DNA from: Udeniomyces pyricola
Taxonomy: Eukaryota > Basidiomycota > Tremellomycetes > Cystofilobasidiales > Mrakiaceae
Assembly (NCBI GenBank): GCA_039545295.1
Contig: BCIK01000015.1
Coordinates: 62,001 to 126,000 of the forward strand
Direction of reading: 5' to 3'
Length of the DNA stretch: 64,000 nt
Numbering within the stretch: the stretch's first letter is position 1; each line of letters starts with the position of its first letter. The position numbers were made by a program, and so were the translations under genes. Shown in pieces: positions 1 to 11,099 of the stretch. Below the pieces are notes generated by a model. The model was not told where the DNA came from and made no database searches. It was given only the letters and a program-made list of their open reading frames with translations.

Positions 1-539
1 TTACCGCTGAACTCAATGAGCTCCACCTCTTCGACCAGCTCCGGATCGAGGCCCATCGCGAACAGGCCCGGGCCAGAACTTAGATCGAGGATCTTTTTAG
101 GGGTCTGTTTGACATCCTGTGGAATTTAATCGAGCGAGTCAGATAGGACAAAGCCAGGAACGTGCATCCTCAGTCGGATCGAATGCAGATCAGTGTTGGC
201 TAGGGCGGACCGACTGCCGGCTGCCTTCAGGAGATCGATGGAGTCGAGCGGGTGGTTGAGCCTTACCTCGAAGCGCTCAAGGATTCTGTCGGTGATCTCT
301 CTTCTGATATAGTCGACTGTCCGACTGCGATGACCGTCGTCTCTGGTAGCTGCGCGATCGCGTTGGAGTCGTTTGGCTTGACGGTCGAACACCTGATACG
401 GCACGTTAGACCGGGGCTCTTCCGAGGCGGCTGTCGCGAGGAGGCGTCTCGGTCCAAACATAACGGTTTGTTGACGAAGTGGCGGAATGATGGGATGGGT
501 GGAGATGCGAAAGGCAGGTGAGGGGACAAAGCGGAGCAT
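1..539 (-). CDS. NDUFAF5: NDUFAF5-like mitochondrial methyltransferase/hydroxylase, 5' part (partial)
   Basis: Assembly factor of mitochondrial complex I. Family members are SAM-fold matrix proteins; human NDUFAF5 hydroxylates an arginine of NDUFS7. Exon 1 is 539..267 (91 codons) and exon 2 is 116..5, with a GTAA donor at 4..1, so the gene runs off the left edge. The first ~38 residues are Arg-rich and lack acidic residues, as in a matrix presequence. They are followed by the family signature VPYQVFDRQAKRLQRDRAA and then SRTVDYIRREITDRILERFE. Exon 2 supplies a SAM-type motif I, ILDLSSGPGLF. The ATG at 539 was chosen because it starts the presequence; an in-frame open stretch continues upstream but looks non-coding. 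It is divergent from VPS2. The catalytic C-terminal half is outside the window. Confidence 0.85.
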
Positions 540-949
540 GATGAAGATGACAGGTGGATGTATATATATGTGGCTACTGCGTGAGTTGGTGATATGACGG
601 ATTATGTCGGATGATGCATGGGGATGCGCTGCTATGCGACACGTGTTTTGACAGGGTCGCCGAGGAAAGGCCAATCCTGTGTGGTAGTCACGTAACCTTG
701 AGCGATCTCGTTTCGAAACATCAACGTTCAACCCGCGCCCGGCGCCCAGCTGGTTCCGGCCGATTGCCCGGCCCAAGATGCAAGACGTCCAAGCCACGCA
801 CCCTCCCGGCCCTCCCCCCATTGTTGTAACTTATCAGTTCATCATCGATCCATCATATATCAGTTCCCATCCCCTTGCAACCGTTCATCCATCCGTCCAT
901 CCATCCATCCATCCATCCATCCTCACATCCTTCTTGATCCCTGCCTCAA
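540..949. promoter_or_regulatory. Divergent intergenic region NDUFAF5 / VPS2
   Basis: 410 bp between two divergent start codons, presumably holding both promoters. TATATATA-like DNA lies at about 556-566, only ~20 bp from the NDUFAF5 ATG and so probably too close to be its TATA box. A CATC microsatellite lies just upstream of the VPS2 ATG. No other gene was seen. Confidence 0.5.
890..922 (+). repeat. (CATC)n microsatellite in the VPS2 5' leader
   Basis: About eight tandem copies of the 4-mer CATC (one interrupted by CGTC) end 28 bp before the VPS2 start codon, so the tract is probably transcribed as 5'UTR. Fungal leaders upstream of ATG codons are often pyrimidine-rich, and this tract would supply that composition. 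Confidence 0.8.
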
Positions 950-2350
950 ATGAACATCTTTGTCCGTTACATCTATCTGGCCGATCAGTCCAATCCACCC
1001 GTCGCTGACAGTGTTGTCTCTTCCCATGTCAGGAATCTCTCTTTGGGAGATCCCTCACCCCAGCCGAACGCCTGCGCAATCACCAACGAGCCCTTCAAAA
1101 GGCTCAGCGAGAACTCGACAGGGAACGAGGCAAGCTCGAGCAGTCAGTACTCACCACTCCCCTCTATACGTCTACATCCCTTGACCTCACACTCAACAAT
1201 CGACACCGCTCCACCTAGCTTTTCAGCCCACCATTTCATGTCAGATGGCGCCTCAACCCGACGCGAACGAACGCTGACGATCAGGCCCGTTTCGGTCTCC
1301 TTTAATCCTCCCGCCTCATGTGTGACCTCCCGACTCGTTCTTACGTTCTCTAGGGAAGAAAAAAAGCTTATGAATGACATCAAGCGTACAGCCAAACTTG
1401 GTCAGATGGTATGTATTTCCTCTCTCTACCACGCTATCCGCACATCCAACTTCCTTGACCCCGTCCCTGTGACGTCCCACGCATACACGACTCATTAGCC
1501 GGTTCATCTCCTCATCCGACCCGCGTCCTCGCTCTCCTACTTCAGAACGCATGTAAGATCATGGCCAAAGATCTCGTCAGGACCCGTCGGTATATTCAGA
1601 AGTTCTACGCGATGAGAACCCAACTCCAAGCGGTCTCGCTTCGGATCCAAACGCTGCGAAGCAATCAGCAGATGGGTGAGGCCATGAAGGGTGCGACCAA
1701 AGCGATGGGCATGATGAACAGAAGCATGAATCTGCCTCAGGTGAGCCTCCAGATCAATTACGCGCAAATGGTCAAGACTCACAACTGACTGCCAGCATGG
1801 TCGAGTAGTGAAGATTGCTGATCAGCTCGGTCGCCGTAACTTTGCGTCTTTCCTGCCCCTTCTGATGACTGCCCTTGTTTCTCCAGATCCAAAAGATCAT
1901 GATGGACTTTGAGAAGGAATCGGCGACAATGGATATGAAAGAGGAGATGATGTCGGACGCTGTTGATGACGCGATGGACGCCGAGGGAGAAGAGGAAGAA
2001 GAGGTCGAAGGGGACAGGATTCTTAAGGAAGTCCTCGACGAGATCGGTATTAGCGTTGGGCAGCAGGTTTGTAGATCCTCAGGAACCCCAACCCCTCGTG
2101 CTGTGTAAGCACGCAAAGTCGAAGCAAGCTGATGTCTCCATCTTCTGGTTCTTTTTCAAAATCGTAGCTTGGAGATACACCCTCATCGATTCAAACCGCC
2201 CAATCCGACGCACTGCCGACATCGCGGATGGCTGTCGCCGAGGGAGCAGATGGGCCGCCCATGCCGTCATCGTCTGGAGGTGGAGGGGGTGGCAACCCAG
2301 CTGAAGACGCTCTGCAGGCTCGACTCGATGCTCTGCGCAAAGGTGCTTGA
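950..2350 (+). CDS. VPS2: VPS2/CHMP2-type ESCRT-III subunit
   Basis: ESCRT-III filament subunit that, with Vps24, caps Snf7 polymers and recruits Vps4 for membrane scission at endosomes. Exons: 950-961, 1033-1142, 1354-1408, 1546-1740, 1887-2066, 2168-2350; they join in frame to 244 aa (CHMP2A is 222). The joined N terminus reads MNIFESLFGRSLTPAERL, the family start. It is followed by the basic helix with LVRTRRYIQKFYAMRTQLQ and by RSNQQMGEAMKGATKAMG, then an acidic segment. The last helix has a MIM1-type motif, LQARLDALR, which binds the Vps4 MIT domain. Exon 1 codes for only four residues. A Gly-rich linker precedes MIM1. The gene converges on the GH43 gene with 245 bp between stop codons. 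Confidence 0.96.
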
Positions 2351-2595
2351 AAAGAGGGACTGTCGAATCCAAGATAGGAACCATTTTTGTATTTGTCACG
2401 TTTACTCTTACTTTGACAATATCATGACCGTGCATTGTCATTCCATGTATATATAAAAAACGACATTGCTCGATAAAGAAAAGGATAGTGATATCAGAAG
2501 AAGCGAGATATTTGAAGACCAGAATAATCACACTTTGGCGGCTTGTCTGAGCGCGATCATCGTGCCGGCGGTCGCTACTCAAAACCACGAGCAGC

Positions 2596-4121
2596 TCAAA
2601 AGACGACAGGCCAGCCAGAAGAGAAATCCACGTAGTTGATGGCTAAGTTCGATCCGGTGTTAGTGTAGTAGTGGTAAACGAGCAAGACGTGACCGTCGCT
2701 GTCAAGGTAGAGTGACTGTCCTCCGGGGCCATACTGCGTGCAAGGAAGAGTAGAATAGTGTCAGTCATCGATCACATCCTACTCATCACTCGCCTACCAA
2801 AGCTCTAGGCTCAGACATGCATTACGAATTTACAATTTTATCGTGAGATGCCAGAACGACCGTTCCGCCTCCTTGTTTGGCGGCTACGCCGGCTTGATCC
2901 ACGTAGGGTCCATAGGGAGATGTGGCTCGCTAAGGAATGAACGGACAAAAGGGAGGGGAAAAAGCAGAAATGCGATCCTCAGTATATGCCGGGCTACGCT
3001 GGATTATATAACATGCGGATTGGACCTACCGAGACCCGGATGTTGTAGGTGGAGGAAGCACCCGCGCAACAGTTATCGAACGACGTGAATAGATAGTAGT
3101 AGCCTGCCATTGGGATTTGGCAAGTGTTGGAGTTGCAATCCGGGTGAGTTAGTCTAGGTTACCATACCACCCACAGTTACACTGAAGACGCATCAGCTTG
3201 TGTAGACCAACCTCCCGTCTTGTAAATCCAGCTTGCCTCCTCCGCTTTGGATCCGGTCGGTCGGCCTGAGATGAGGGTCGTCGCAGAAGACTTGACGCCG
3301 CCAGTCGAAGGGTTGAGTTCCATGAGTTCGATCCCAGCGCTCCAAGACCCAAGACTCATGTACCAGGCAGCACCATCAATGAGGAGATGCTGAATGATCG
3401 GAATATTATTGGTTAGTTTCATGTCTCACCTATGTCCATCGAGGCAGATCGGTTGTTGGACGACTTACCGGGTCAATGGCATTGTAGACCGACGCCGACG
3501 ACGATGCCGTCACACGACCTTTGTAAGTCCATGATCCCGAGAGACCCGTAGGAGAAGTGGCCTGGAAGATGGCGCTGTTCTGCGAGCCAAATGTAGAGGC
3601 GGAAAAGTAGAGTTGAAAGGCATTCTTGGATGGAATCCACGTGATATCTGGAGCCCTAGAAGATGCCGTGTAATCGATACACCAGGTACGTAAACGTGTG
3701 CTAGCCGAGAATGGCGTGGTCTCTATATATAAGACGGTGTTCTTACCAGAGATCCCCGTTTTGCTTGCCAGTGTAGGCATCAGTATCAGACGGGGCTCCA
3801 GATGGGAAAACTGAGCCCGCAAAGGTCCATTGGACCCGGTCCGTGCTGGTCCTGATGGGAAGGCCCTGGCCAGTAGACACAAGGATATAAGTCCCCTGAG
3901 CATTCTTGCCAAGTGTAGGGTCATGAACGCCTGGGTAGTTCAAGGCGAGAGCCAAAGCATGTTAAACTCAAGCTTGCTCTGCAAAACAATGACATTGGCG
4001 GCGCGAGGGTAGATAGTTGATGGACCTCACCTTCATATGCACCGGTAGCCTTGCCTGGGTTTGGGTAAGCCAAGGCACCGCTGAGGAGGCCGAAGCTGGC
4101 GAGGATGTACTTGAGGAGCAT
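2596..4121 (-). CDS. Secreted GH43 endo-1,5-alpha-L-arabinanase
   Basis: Predicted to hydrolyse alpha-1,5-arabinan side chains of pectin outside the cell. Exons: 4121..4031, 3930..3747, 3655..3469, 3389..3212, 3103..3030, 2929..2834, 2733..2596; together 315 aa, the usual size for this family. Residues 1-18 form a signal peptide ([18 protein letters not shown]). The five-bladed propeller catalytic triad is visible: base Asp34 in VHDPTLGK, pKa modulator Asp153 in NAIDPHLLIDG, and acid Glu205 in EEASWIY. WAPD, GSW and the late YGPGGQS motif also match the arabinanase branch of GH43. No extra carbohydrate-binding module is present. It is the only obviously accessory, plant-polymer-directed gene in the window. 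Exact substrate (arabinan versus arabinoxylan) is inferred from family resemblance. Confidence 0.9.
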
Positions 4122-5009
4122 ATCAAGAGTATGGGATGAGGATGGAAGGAAGGGTGTGTTAATGGAGAAGCGATTCTAGTCATCACCGCCTGTGCCGTGG
4201 ACGCCCCTTTTAAGGTGCAGATGAGCTGATGAGTGTGAGCATCGGTAACACGCGGTACCCTTCCCAATGAGCAAGAAGACCGGATGGGAGATGAGCTCTG
4301 AAATTCTGCAAGGAGCTAATAGTCCGTTGTGCGCACATGGCAACCATGTGCGCGTCCGGAGATGATGCATGATGCGTGAAGACAGCAGCGAGCTGGCGAC
4401 CGGATACCAGACTGAACGGCTTTCGTCCGCGAGCTAAAAGTTCGAGCCACGCGATGCCGTCTACCAAGCTATTATGCCGATTGAAAAGAAGAAGAAGAGG
4501 TTGTTTGGATGGGCGGTTAAGTGATCAATCATCATGAGGTATATAGCCGTTCGTGAGGTGACAGGGGTTACAGATCAAATGTGAATGTTTCTGATGCACG
4601 TATGTCGATCACCTGTAGCCTACGACGTACTCTGCATGCTGTTGATAAGAGTTTGACGTTTGACGTTCATGACGAAAGAGTACATATCACAGAGCGGAGG
4701 ATCATGCATGTAGTATATCTTAGATACAGTCAACTCGACCCTCTATACCCATGTCGCGGTTCTCTGAACCCATACTCCACCAAAGTTATGGGTTTAGGGG
4801 GAGTTGACCAAATTTGACTGTATACAGCTGATATACAAGGCCAGCTATATATTGTACAATGATCGAATCGGCCGTTGACTTATAGTTGACTGCCGTGGCG
4901 CGGCGTGTGGGATGATTGTCGCACGCATCACCCCAAACACGTACTATATTACATCATCCTCAACAACTGGCCTCTCCACTGAACCGTTTCCCATCATCCT
5001 CACCCTATC
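4122..5009. promoter_or_regulatory. Divergent intergenic region GH43 / TBC gene
   Basis: 888 bp separate the GH43 start (minus strand) from the TBC-domain start (plus strand). The region is AT-richer than the genes, and I see no convincing open frame. It contains the 94-bp inverted-repeat element at 4727-4820. Confidence 0.5.
4727..4820. mobile_element. Putative pogo/Fot1-type MITE (94 bp, TA-flanked)
   Basis: The element begins CAGTCAA and ends TTGACTG, and both sides are flanked by TA, giving the 10-bp inverted match ATACAGTCAA (4724-4733) / TTGACTGTAT (4814-4823). Inside, CTCGACCC..ACCCAT on the left mirrors ATGGGTTTAGGGGGAG on the right, offset by a short insertion, and AACCCATA/TATGGGTT form an 8-bp stem. 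TA target duplication and CAGT-like termini are features of fungal pogo/Fot1 transposons. It has no coding capacity, so it would be a non-autonomous element or remnant. Only one copy was noticed in this window. Confidence 0.5.
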
Positions 5010-8000
5010 ATGACCCAACCAGACGAGCATGGCGTTTTCTTGAGGCCTAGCGCGTTCGACATCAGGTACATGTTAACTTTCCTATCTAACAGCTCCGGCC
5101 CACAACTCGCTCATAGCCGTTCTCCTCTGCCTCTGGTGCCTTCTCCATTCCATTAGACGCTGCTGGACGGACCTCTTCCAGGATCCCATGCTCTCCTCGG
5201 CAAGTCTTCGTCAGGAGGCTTTCGCTGGGATTACATCAAAACATGGAGAAGTATCTGCTGTGCCTAATTGGGTGCCTTTGTGAGTCCGCACCAACGCCTA
5301 CATCTGCTATCCTAGTGCATCTACGCCATGCACTGCCTGATCATAGCCACTCTCGTATCCGCTCATTGCACGTGCTACTCAGACGGAGCCTAAGATGGAA
5401 GGTTAGCCGTCAGGTTCAGCAAAGGGTCTTGGTCTGTTCCTGTGTAGCTTGTTTGCTGACGCCGGTCGTCATTGTACGCAGCTCTACCTCGGCATACTTC
5501 CTTCACCTTCGACCGCGACTTTTGATACACCTCTCGCCACAAGCCGAACTACATACGACACCCTGAGAGCCACGTATCTCCGAGCCCCGGATGGTCGATA
5601 TGCTGCAGATGTCAGCGTGCCGGATGGAGCTGCCATTGTCGATGCAGCGTCGCAAGGCCGAAAGGAAGGTCAGGCTGATCTTGGCAAGAACAACCCTCTC
5701 TCGCTTGCGGAAGAGGTGAGCGACGCTTTCGTTGATTGGGATAAACCCCCGCCGATCGTTTCGAGGCTAACCAGTATCTCACACAGAATCCTTGGCAATC
5801 CTGGTTCGCTGATCTCGACCTGCGTAAGGAGATCAGGAAGGACGTTGAGCGGACGTGAGTTGATCCGCAGCATTCTTTCAGTGCTCTTCTCGCGGATCCT
5901 GCGATGCTGATATGATTCACTCGAGGCATTCGTAGCTTTCCAGATATCCCTTACTTTACGCTGCCTAGAGTTCAGACTGTCCTTACAACCATCCTCTTCA
6001 TCTATTCGGTCCTTCATCCCGATGTCGGATATCGTCAAGTCAGTCTCTAGGTTGCTTGCTTCCTGATGCCTTCTCTGCAGGCCGGCCCGCCCTGAATCGT
6101 ACTTAACTCTGCCGTCTTTTAATCCAGGGAATGCACGAACTTGCTGCTTCAATTCTTCTGGCCGTGGATCTTGACTCCCTACCAACACACGGTGCCCTCG
6201 AATCTTCGGATGTTACCGCTCGAGCCCTCTCCCGTACATACATCGAACACGATACTTTCAGTCTGTATGAAGCCCTAATGAAGCACGCTCAAGCGTGGTA
6301 CCAGTGGAAAGATGGGACTGGTCGGTCCCAGCATCATGACGTGAGTGGGCACCGTCAAGTCTGCTTGAACACACACATCTGCTGATGCGAGCTCCGATGT
6401 TGTCCCAGGCGGCTCCTCACGTCCAACCAATCGTGAATATCTGCAATCACATGCATGGGACGCTCTTACGGGCCATCGATCCTCAACTTTGTTCCAGGCT
6501 GGATGAACTTGCCATCGAACCTCAACTATATGGAATGTTCGTCCCTAGAGGTGCCAGCATAAATCATCAAATGAAGGACATGACTAAGCTTCGGATCGGT
6601 TTCTTCCTCCCGCGATCCGCATAGCCGTTGGATTCGACTTTTATTTACACGAGAGTTTTCTCTGGACGTCTCAATGACCTTGTGGGACGGCATCTTTGCC
6701 GAAGACCCAACTCTAAAACTCGTGGAATACGTCTGTGTAGCCATGCTGCTGAGAATACGAAACGAGCGTACGTCCTCAGGCCATTCTAATCTCACCGTAT
6801 AACTTATGGCATCAACTGATTGAGATCGTTGAAACTTCTTGCAGTCATCTACGCCGATTACTCTGAAGCCCTCACTACCCTGCTTCGATATCCTGGACCT
6901 ACCTCTCATATTCGCATTTCAATTCCTCTCCTACTTTCACAAGCCGTTCTCCTTCGTGATTCGGCTGCTTCTCCAGCGACCGGCATATCCATTGTCATGC
7001 AAAATCAGAATTACCTCCAAATACTTCCGAATCTACCACCACCATCTGCTAATATGGACGATTCCCGGAGAAGACCTCGGGCGCCACCACCTAAAGGGCC
7101 GCCTCTGGGAAGCGGCAGCGGATTTGGGCTGATTGCAGGCCAGAGACTTCAACAGGCTCAGATGGGATTGGCTGGACTTGGTCTTCCAGAAATGGCTAGA
7201 GGATTGATAGATCGGGGTCGGGAGATGGGCATCGACAAGGCCATTCTCTCGCGTGTAACTGAAATTCGAGTGAGCGTCTTCTTTGCCGTCGGAAACGTTC
7301 GCTTTTTGGTCCTATCACCCGATTAATGTGTCCCTTCTGTCATCTCTCGAAGAAAAACTTGCCCGAATTTCCCGCTGCGCCGGCCCTTCGATCCACCGAT
7401 TCCGATCCCGAGCTTCCATCGTCCTCCAACCTTGCCGACTTTTCCCCTCTTCCAGACATGATTCAGTCGCAGCATATCCAAGACCTACAAACTGAAGTAG
7501 TCCTCCTTCGACAGACGATGCAAGATCTCTCCAAGTTTATGTGTCGATGTGTAGAAGGTGTGGAGCAGGAGTTCGCCAGTCGATCACAAAGCGAAACCCA
7601 TGGCGAGGATATCCAGGACCGACTCAGTCTGGACCAAAGTCTGGAAGGACTGAGGCTTGTGCAGAATGTCCTCGCAAACCCGAGCCACTCGTTCAATCCT
7701 TCTCTCTTCCAGAATTCTCGGGCAATGGAACAGGTTCCTGAGCTTACGGCTACCGAGGCTTTCGACTTCCTGTCACTTTCGCCGCTGCCCCGAGACACCT
7801 CTGCAATGTCGCCCGCTCGGACTCCCCCACCGAAACCACCACAGTCTCCAGTACCATCTGGTCCCAAAGATTCATCCACCAACCCGACGGATCCATCACT
7901 CTCTGCTCTGTCTCCGAGCAATGGACATGCGCCTTCTTTGCCGCAACCGGCTTACCCATCAGCATACACTTTCTCCTCATCACCTGTGGTATCTTCGTCG

Positions 8001-8417
8001 TACTCGCCGTTTTCCCAACTAGCTCCAGTCACCACTGACCATGGGATATCCAGTCTAAGCTCCCGATCACCATCCCTTTCCAGTCCAGCATCCTCGTGGC
8101 CCGAGCCATCTGTTCTCGCAGCCCCTGCTCTGGCCCACACCGTTGCTCATCCGATCAGTCATTCGACACGTGGGCCGACCACGATCACGAGCCGACCGCC
8201 TTCTTCCATGGCTTCCGGACCGAATGCACGTGATCCTCTGCTCTATCGTCCTCAGATACCTGCGGCAGGGTCCTATCCTCCAGTCAAGGACGCAAGGTAT
8301 CACTCGCTCGGAAGCAGCGAGCCGTTAGAGGGCCGCCTATCCTCTGCAAAGACGTCTTTCGCCAAGTTTAGTACGGGGTTAGATGGTGGAGGCAAAGATC
8401 CATTGGGCGCGTTATAA
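5010..8417 (+). CDS. TBC1D5: TBC-domain Rab GTPase-activating protein, TBC1D5-like
   Basis: Predicted GAP for an endosomal Rab; TBC1D5 acts on Rab7 with retromer. Exons: 5010-5065, 5157-5279, 5383-5401, 5482-5715, 5787-5854, 5936-6038, 6128-6340, 6409-6536, 6625-6767, 6845-7269, 7353-8417 (858 aa). The TBC domain spans roughly residues 20-390. The Arg finger lies in IRKDVERT (Arg166) and the Gln finger in GYRQGMHE (Gln201). SLRWKLYLG, IEPQLYG, RWIRLLFTREF and LWDGIFAEDP also fit TBC1D5. The C-terminal ~350 residues are Pro/Ser-rich and predicted disordered after a short helical segment (about 530-580). The third exon is only 19 nt but restores SLRWK. The 7353 acceptor is the least certain junction. 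Confidence 0.92.
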
Positions 8418-8506
8418 TGTCATGTGATGAAGTCATTCGTCCACTTGGTTCCCATCTATACGTTTTGCATAAGTCGCATGCTTTCAAATCAGAAACAAAA
8501 CACACG

Positions 8507-8512
8507 AATAAA
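8507..8512 (+). terminator. Candidate poly(A) signal AATAAA of the TBC gene
   Basis: A canonical AATAAA lies 90 bp after the TBC stop codon and 51 bp before the convergent SDR stop. If used, the TBC transcript would end inside or near the SDR 3'UTR. Fungal poly(A) signals are degenerate, so this is only a candidate. Confidence 0.35.
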
Positions 8513-8562
8513 TACATGAAATTCTAGGACATGTCCCTGATTTGTTGCCTTCTCGCAAGTCG

Positions 8563-10189
8563 TTACTGTTGCCTCTTGGCGATCGAGCTCGCTCCAACAC
8601 CGCTCTGGCACGTCGGAAGGATGTATAGTTCAGCAATGTTGACGTGGGGCGGTCGAAGAGCCGTCCACACAATTTCTTCTGCGATGTCCTCCGGCGTCAC
8701 TATTTGGCAAACGAGAGGGTAGGGTCGTCAGTGTGTATGCTAGCATAAGGATGAGTAGTCTGATAGGCCAGAAGCCGCAGGTCAGAGAAAGGAACGGACG
8801 AGGAACAAGTCCCTTGTAGACGGCCCCGGCCTTTTCGGCATCGCCCCTAAATCGGACCAAAGAGAAATCGGTCTCGACCCTGAGGGTTTGAACGATGTAA
8901 AGAGGGTCAACGTTATGTTCCCGACAAGAATCAAGGTTGGTTGTTGAAGCTTATCACCGTTGAATCAAGAGAACACTATGACGTACATGCCTGGCTGGAT
9001 TTCTGAAACTCGGATATTGGGATATTCGAGGACTTCCTTGAGAAGAGCGGACGAGAACGCCCGGAGGGCCGCCTTGCTTGCGCAGTAAATGGAACCACCC
9101 GTGTAGGATTCTCGGCCGGCGACGCTGAGAGTGCAAAATAGATGGGATGTGTCAGACCTGTAAGACGAGATTGTAAGCTGAAAAGGATTAGATGGTTGGA
9201 CGAACCTTCCGAGGTTGATGACGTGTCCGATACCACGTGACTTGAAGTTTCGAACGACCTGAGAAGACAAGTGCGGATGTTAGTGGTGAACCAATTATGA
9301 GGAAGAAGGGAGGAATGGTGGGGGCGTTGAGATGCAGGAGATCAAGGGAAGATGAGCGGCGACAGAACTCACCAGCTGGGTGAGATGAATGAGGCCAATG
9401 ACATTGGTGTTGAAGATGACTGGTTGATACAAGTGAGGACATGGATGTTGGAGAATCAACCAGATTTCCTCTATCGTGCAAACGATGAAATAGTTCAATA
9501 GGATCCAGGTCGAAACTGACTGTCGATGTCTTCCGACGCAACGTCTCCGACCTGTTCAACACCCTTGACGAGACCGGCGTTGTTGACGAGGACTTGAACC
9601 CTGAGCAAAGTGAGACGGCGCCATATCAGTCAGCTTTGGCGACCATATCAGCGATCCTCAAAAGATCACGAACGCCCAAGACAATTCAAAATACAAATAA
9701 CAAAAGACGTAGGTGTAAAGGGTTTCACAACACGTACTCCTTGAACTCCTCCCGGACCGTCTCGTCCGTCGTCAACCGATCGATATCCTCTCGCTTAGAG
9801 ACATCGCATTGGAAGATGGTTACCTTACCTCCTTTGGTTGAGGCATCAGAAGATTTGTGGGCTTGGACGCAGGCATCGCGAACCTGGTCGAGGGCTTCTT
9901 TGCGGCGGGCGAGGAGAATGAGGTTCGCGCCGGCCTGATGGGGGTTGAGGAGAAGTCAAGGGAAGGAAGGCCCAGGGTAAAGCGAGCAGAATGAGCCAAA
10001 GGTGGACGGATGGTGAAGCGTGAGGCCAATGAAGGATTGCTGGGTGGATGGCAGAAAAAGAACTAGAGAGGAATCGGGATGTACTTTGGCGAAGAGGATA
10101 GCGGTCGACTTTCCGATACCGGCAGAAGCACCCGTAACGAGGACGGTCTTGCCTTGAAGGCGGGTGAGGTTAAAGAGACCGGTGGCCAT
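8563..10189 (-). CDS. NADP-dependent short-chain dehydrogenase, YMR226C/YdfG-like
   Basis: Classical SDR oxidoreductase; relatives oxidise serine, 3-hydroxy acids or L-allo-threonine with NADP+. Exons: 10189..10085, 9934..9732, 9600..9521, 9419..9373, 9258..9206, 9124..8987, 8879..8800, 8699..8563 (280 aa). The cofactor loop TGASAGIG is at residues 19-26, the ARR that follows beta-2 suggests NADP, and NNAGLV, the catalytic YCASK and the QPGMVET segment are all present. The start was set at 10189 because the sequence upstream looks non-coding although open. The donor at 9731 (GTTGTG) is weak but is the only one that keeps the NNAG frame. The 3' end faces the TBC gene across 145 bp. Confidence 0.92.
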
Positions 10190-11099
10190 GGTACGACGAG
10201 ATTGGGGGAGGAGTTGTTGGGAGATAGGGATGAGGGTGTAGAGGGTAATGTAAGTCCGAGTAGTAACCACTATAGAAAGGGGCGAGTTCTGAGTCCTGTG
10301 AGCAGCGACAATCGAAAGGGTCGAGATGGAAAAGGGAAACCGGAAAACGCGTTTGCGATGGTTCAATCAAGCAGTCACTCACCCATTCGGACTTGTCCGC
10401 TGTCGACTATCGCCTGTGTGCGTGATTTCCATTGGAAACGTCATCTGATCGTGACTCACACTCATCGTTGCGTTTCGATCATCAAACAAATCAGATTTCA
10501 ATTCATTCATCGTTGCCCTCCCCATCATCGTCCCAGCTCACAGCTGAGCACACCATTCCTTTTGAATTCATCCATAATCGTTACAAATACCAAGCACCAA
10601 ACAGAGACAGAAAAGAAAAAGATCACCAGGACAACCAAGAAACAAAGAAAGAAAAGAGGAAAGAAACAAGACACATCATCAGACACCAGCAGCAGTCAGA
10701 GTCGTCGATGGTAGTTAGGAAAACGGAGGGGTGACACTGCGAAAGAATGCAAACCGGCACAAAAATCATAGGAGGGTACGCCAGAGCAGAGATGAGAGGA
10801 ATGGAGAAAGGATGATAGGAAGGAAACCCGAGTCACGATTGAGAACAGGAGGTAAAAATGCAAATAGAGTGGAAGAGAAAATGCCTATGAGGGTCGAGAA
10901 TATGATAGGGTAGGGGATGGCAGCCGGAGTGAATTGAAGGACAGAGAAAGAAACTTGAGAACAGACAGACGATCGCGCCGTAGGAAACAGATAAACACAT
11001 GCCCGAGAGGAAGAGAACAAAAGATAATAATAGAGAAAAAAGAGAAAAAAAAGAGAAAAAAAAGACATGAAGCGAAACCAATGACATACACCAACCCCA
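10190..11099. other. Intergenic region, SDR promoter and 3' flank of the next gene
   Basis: 910 bp between two minus-strand genes, AT- and purine-rich on the plus strand. It should hold the SDR promoter and 5'UTR near 10190-10600 and the 3'UTR of the upstream gene near 11099. I saw no supported gene or RNA. Confidence 0.45.

Noticed and set aside
890..922. CRISPR-like or tandem array
   Set aside because: A simple CATC microsatellite with no spacers, in a eukaryotic 5' leader.
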